A stretch of DNA of 7,311 nucleotides, taken from positions 1 through 7,311 of the forward strand of contig MFTJ01000030.1 of NCBI GenBank assembly GCA_001786805.1, given 5' to 3'. A model generated the notes under the pieces. It had not been told where the DNA came from and did no database searches. It was given only the letters and a program-made list of their open reading frames with translations. Each line of letters starts with the position of its first letter. Within the stretch, counting starts at the first letter, position 1. Shown here in pieces: positions 6,214-7,311 of this stretch. A program made the position numbers and the translations under genes. Source of the stretch: Candidatus Nomurabacteria bacterium RIFCSPHIGHO2_01_FULL_39_10. Lineage in GTDB: Bacteria; Patescibacteriota; Minisyncoccia; Phycocordibacterales; UBA9973.

Positions 6214-6262
6214 TCTCTCTCCTCTATCTTGTTTTTTTCCTATTCTTGTTCTTGGAGAGAGA
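6214..6262 (-). promoter_or_regulatory. Inverted repeat over the Shine-Dalgarno of the minus-strand operon
   Basis: TCTCTCTCC (6214-6222) and GGAGAGAGA (6254-6262) are perfect 9-bp inverted repeats with a 31-bp spacer. In minus-strand RNA the 3' arm contains most of the GAGGAGAG Shine-Dalgarno of the unknown gene (6224-6217), so the 5' arm could act as an anti-SD if transcription starts upstream of 6262. Both arms are low-complexity GA/CT repeats, so chance pairing is quite possible. Confidence 0.35.
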
Positions 6263-6266
6263 GGAA

Positions 6267-6299
6267 GATATACTTATCGTCTCATCTCAAACATACATA
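6267..6299 (-). promoter_or_regulatory. Candidate promoter region for the minus-strand operon
   Basis: Two TATA-like elements are seen on the minus strand: TAAGTATATC (6276-6267) and TTTATGTA (6299-6292). They predict start sites near 6244 and 6270, giving leaders of about 37 or 63 nt that contain the Shine-Dalgarno. Neither has a strong BRE, and I cannot choose between them. Confidence 0.35.
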
Positions 6300-6328
6300 A
6301 ACAAAAGTGTTCGAAATAAAACAAATGA

Positions 6329-6344
6329 GTTAAATTTATAAATA
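6329..6344 (+). promoter_or_regulatory. Archaeal BRE/TATA promoter of the ACT-domain gene, leaderless
   Basis: GTTAAA (6329-6334) fits the archaeal BRE pattern RNWAAW and is joined directly to TTTATAAATA (6335-6344), a near-ideal archaeal TATA box. The box centre is about 26 bp before the ATG at 6366, the usual TATA-to-start-site distance. The first transcribed base should therefore fall at or next to the start codon. No SD is present, which fits a leaderless mRNA. The TATA core is nearly palindromic, so direction rests mainly on the BRE. Confidence 0.75.
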
Positions 6345-6365
6345 ACGAGAATATAATGAGAACCA

Positions 6366-7037
6366 ATGATGAAACAGGCACTGTTGAGAAAAGAAGCTGC
6401 ACCAAAGTCAACCACAGAGTTGACCAAAGAGTATATCAAGGATCATCCATCAATCAAAAATTGTTTGAGAATGGGATTGGTCAATTATTCTGCGCTGGCT
6501 CGGCATATTGCAAAAGAGTTGCATATTGAGAGAAAGATGTCGATGGAGGCTATTTTAGTTGCGGCACGACGGTTTCAGATGGAGTTAGGGAAAGATAGGG
6601 TGCAAGTGGAGCAGATCAAGAATATGTTGGCGCGTTCAGAGGTTGAATTGCGCAATAAGATTACAGTTCTGATCGTTGAGAAGTCGTTTGATTTTGAGTA
6701 TATCAATTCAATCCATCAGCGGATCCATACAGAACATAATCCGTTTTATTTTTTAGAGGGGTCGGATAATTATACGATTATCACGGCGGAGAAATATCTG
6801 CCGTTATTAGAAGCAAAACTGAAAGGGAAAATACTGAAAAAGCATCATAATTTGGCGTTAATTATGTTTAAGTCTGCTAAAGAAATTGAGTCGCAATTAG
6901 GGGTTATTGCGTATCTTTGCGGGCTATTTGCGGAAAATGGAGTGAATATCGTAGAATTTCTCTCTTGTTGGACAGATACGTTATTTGTGATTAATACAAA
7001 AGATGTGGCAAAAACGCTGACGTTTCTACGATTTTGA
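6366..7037 (+). CDS. ACT-domain protein with N-terminal helical domain, probable archaeal regulator
   Basis: 223 soluble residues. Residues 16-75 are helical (TKEYIKDHPSIKNCLRMGLVNYSALARHIAKEL) and have the length and spacing of a small helix-turn-helix-like domain. Residues about 96-155 form an alternating strand/helix unit that may be a degenerate ACT domain. Residues about 161-223 form a clear ACT-type unit: strand NLALIMF, a helix after GVIAYLCGLFAENG, then the strands NIVEFLSCWTDTLFVI. ACT domains bind small ligands, often amino acids, and the closest relations are aspartate-kinase-like ACT pairs in uncharacterised archaeal proteins. No kinase domain is present, so a ligand-responsive regulator is the best inference; DNA binding is unproven. 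Start is ATG ATG at 6366/6369, chosen by the leaderless promoter; an ATG at 6356 is out of frame. It is divergent from the racemase operon, a common layout for a local regulator. Confidence 0.85.
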   Translation: MMKQALLRKEAAPKSTTELTKEYIKDHPSIKNCLRMGLVNYSALARHIAKELHIERKMSMEAILVAARRFQMELGKDRVQVEQIKNMLARSEVELRNKITVLIVEKSFDFEYINSIHQRIHTEHNPFYFLEGSDNYTIITAEKYLPLLEAKLKGKILKKHHNLALIMFKSAKEIESQLGVIAYLCGLFAENGVNIVEFLSCWTDTLFVINTKDVAKTLTFLRF

Positions 7038-7053
7038 ATGTTCCCACCGCAAC

Positions 7054-7061
7054 TATTTTAA
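7054..7061 (+). promoter_or_regulatory. Weak TATA-like element before the last gene
   Basis: TATTTTAA lies between the ACT gene stop and the ATG at 7097 and would place a start site near 7083. There is no good BRE. The 59-bp gap is also short enough for co-transcription with the ACT gene. Confidence 0.25.
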
Positions 7062-7096
7062 AGCTCTGTATCATTCTTCCCTCATACGAGCGTGAT

Positions 7097-7311
7097 ATGA
7101 TGGTGGAATTGTCAAAACTGAATGTTAATATTAATCTCTCAGGAGTATTTTTCTGGCTGCCACGAGTATTAGCGCTGTTTTTGGTGTTTTCGTTTATTGC
7201 AGGGGTGCTCTATACGTTTGGGTTTGGGCAGGAGTTTATGGTGGGATTGATGGTGTGGTTGATTCTGTTTTTTACGATGCTTATTGCGTGGAAGAGTGAT
7301 CCTATCGGAGG
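7097..7311 (+). CDS. Small integral membrane protein, function unknown (3' partial)
   Basis: 71 complete codons are visible from tandem ATGs at 7097 and 7100, and the frame is open to the window edge. After a short polar N-terminus (MVELSKLNVNINLSG) come two hydrophobic segments: about residues 17-42 (from VFFWLPRVLALFLVF) and about 48-65 (from FMVGLMVWLILFF). It ends in the window with IAWKSDPIGG. The pattern of two helices followed by a W-K-x-x-x-x-I-G-G turn recalls small uncharacterised membrane proteins, often annotated as DUFs, that are frequent in archaea. The family name is not certain. No signal peptidase site is apparent. The only SD-like bases are GCGTGAT just before the ATG. The frame is also open upstream into the ACT stop region, but those residues show no membrane or domain pattern. 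Confidence 0.75.
   Translation, partial: MMVELSKLNVNINLSGVFFWLPRVLALFLVFSFIAGVLYTFGFGQEFMVGLMVWLILFFTMLIAWKSDPIG

Noticed and set aside
6233..6262. Pyrimidine tract as a riboswitch or small RNA
   Set aside because: No conserved aptamer-like elements were seen; only the simple GA/CT inverted repeat stands out.
6058..6341. Plus-strand frames across the start of the unknown gene and the intergenic region
   Set aside because: Composition is Phe/Leu/Ser-rich as expected from a pyrimidine-rich strand, the frames overlap one another, and neither has a Shine-Dalgarno or a domain.
7034..7096. Upstream extension of the last membrane protein from a TTG overlapping the ACT gene stop
   Set aside because: The frame is open, but the added residues are polar and patternless and there is no Shine-Dalgarno; the tandem ATG at 7097 is more credible.

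Overview
The window looks like part of an archaeal genome. The strongest sign is the promoter at 6329-6344: a purine-leading BRE (GTTAAA) joined to a canonical TATA box (TTTATAAATA), about 25 bp from an ATG with no Shine-Dalgarno (SD) sequence, which implies a leaderless transcript. The ACT-domain regulator behind it also has an archaeal look. A DPANN lineage such as Woesearchaeota is a guess from gene style only. No rRNA, tRNA, CRISPR array, insertion sequence or attachment site was seen.

Positions 1-4094, plus strand, form a compact gene string. It opens with the C-terminal half of a P-type ATPase that closely resembles animal Na,K-/H,K-ATPase alpha subunits (P2C). It continues with a short-chain dehydrogenase/reductase, a DJ-1/PfpI protein, a one-domain AroQ-type chorismate mutase and a PfkB-family sugar or nucleoside kinase. 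SDR, DJ-1 and mutase are linked by TAATG and ATGA stop/start overlaps, and strong SD sites precede DJ-1, the mutase and the kinase. Ion pumping, redox or carbonyl chemistry and damage control sit together, but nothing proves a single pathway.

Positions 4113-6207, minus strand, form a convergent operon read right to left: an unrecognised 242-residue protein, an aspartate/glutamate racemase-family enzyme with both catalytic cysteines, then a nitroreductase-family flavoprotein. The first two genes are 1 nt apart and look AT-richer than the plus-strand genes. They are the least explained part of the window and the best candidate for something undescribed.

Positions 6208-6365 are a 158-bp divergent regulatory region. 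It holds the leaderless promoter for the ACT-domain regulator (6366-7037) and a pyrimidine-rich stretch with a 9-bp inverted repeat that could mask the SD of the minus-strand operon. After the regulator, a small membrane protein gene begins at 7097 and runs off the window.

The top strand is G-rich over C even across several antisense genes, so it may be the leading strand of replication. This explains why plus-strand genes favour G/T-ending codons and minus-strand genes favour C/A-ending ones.
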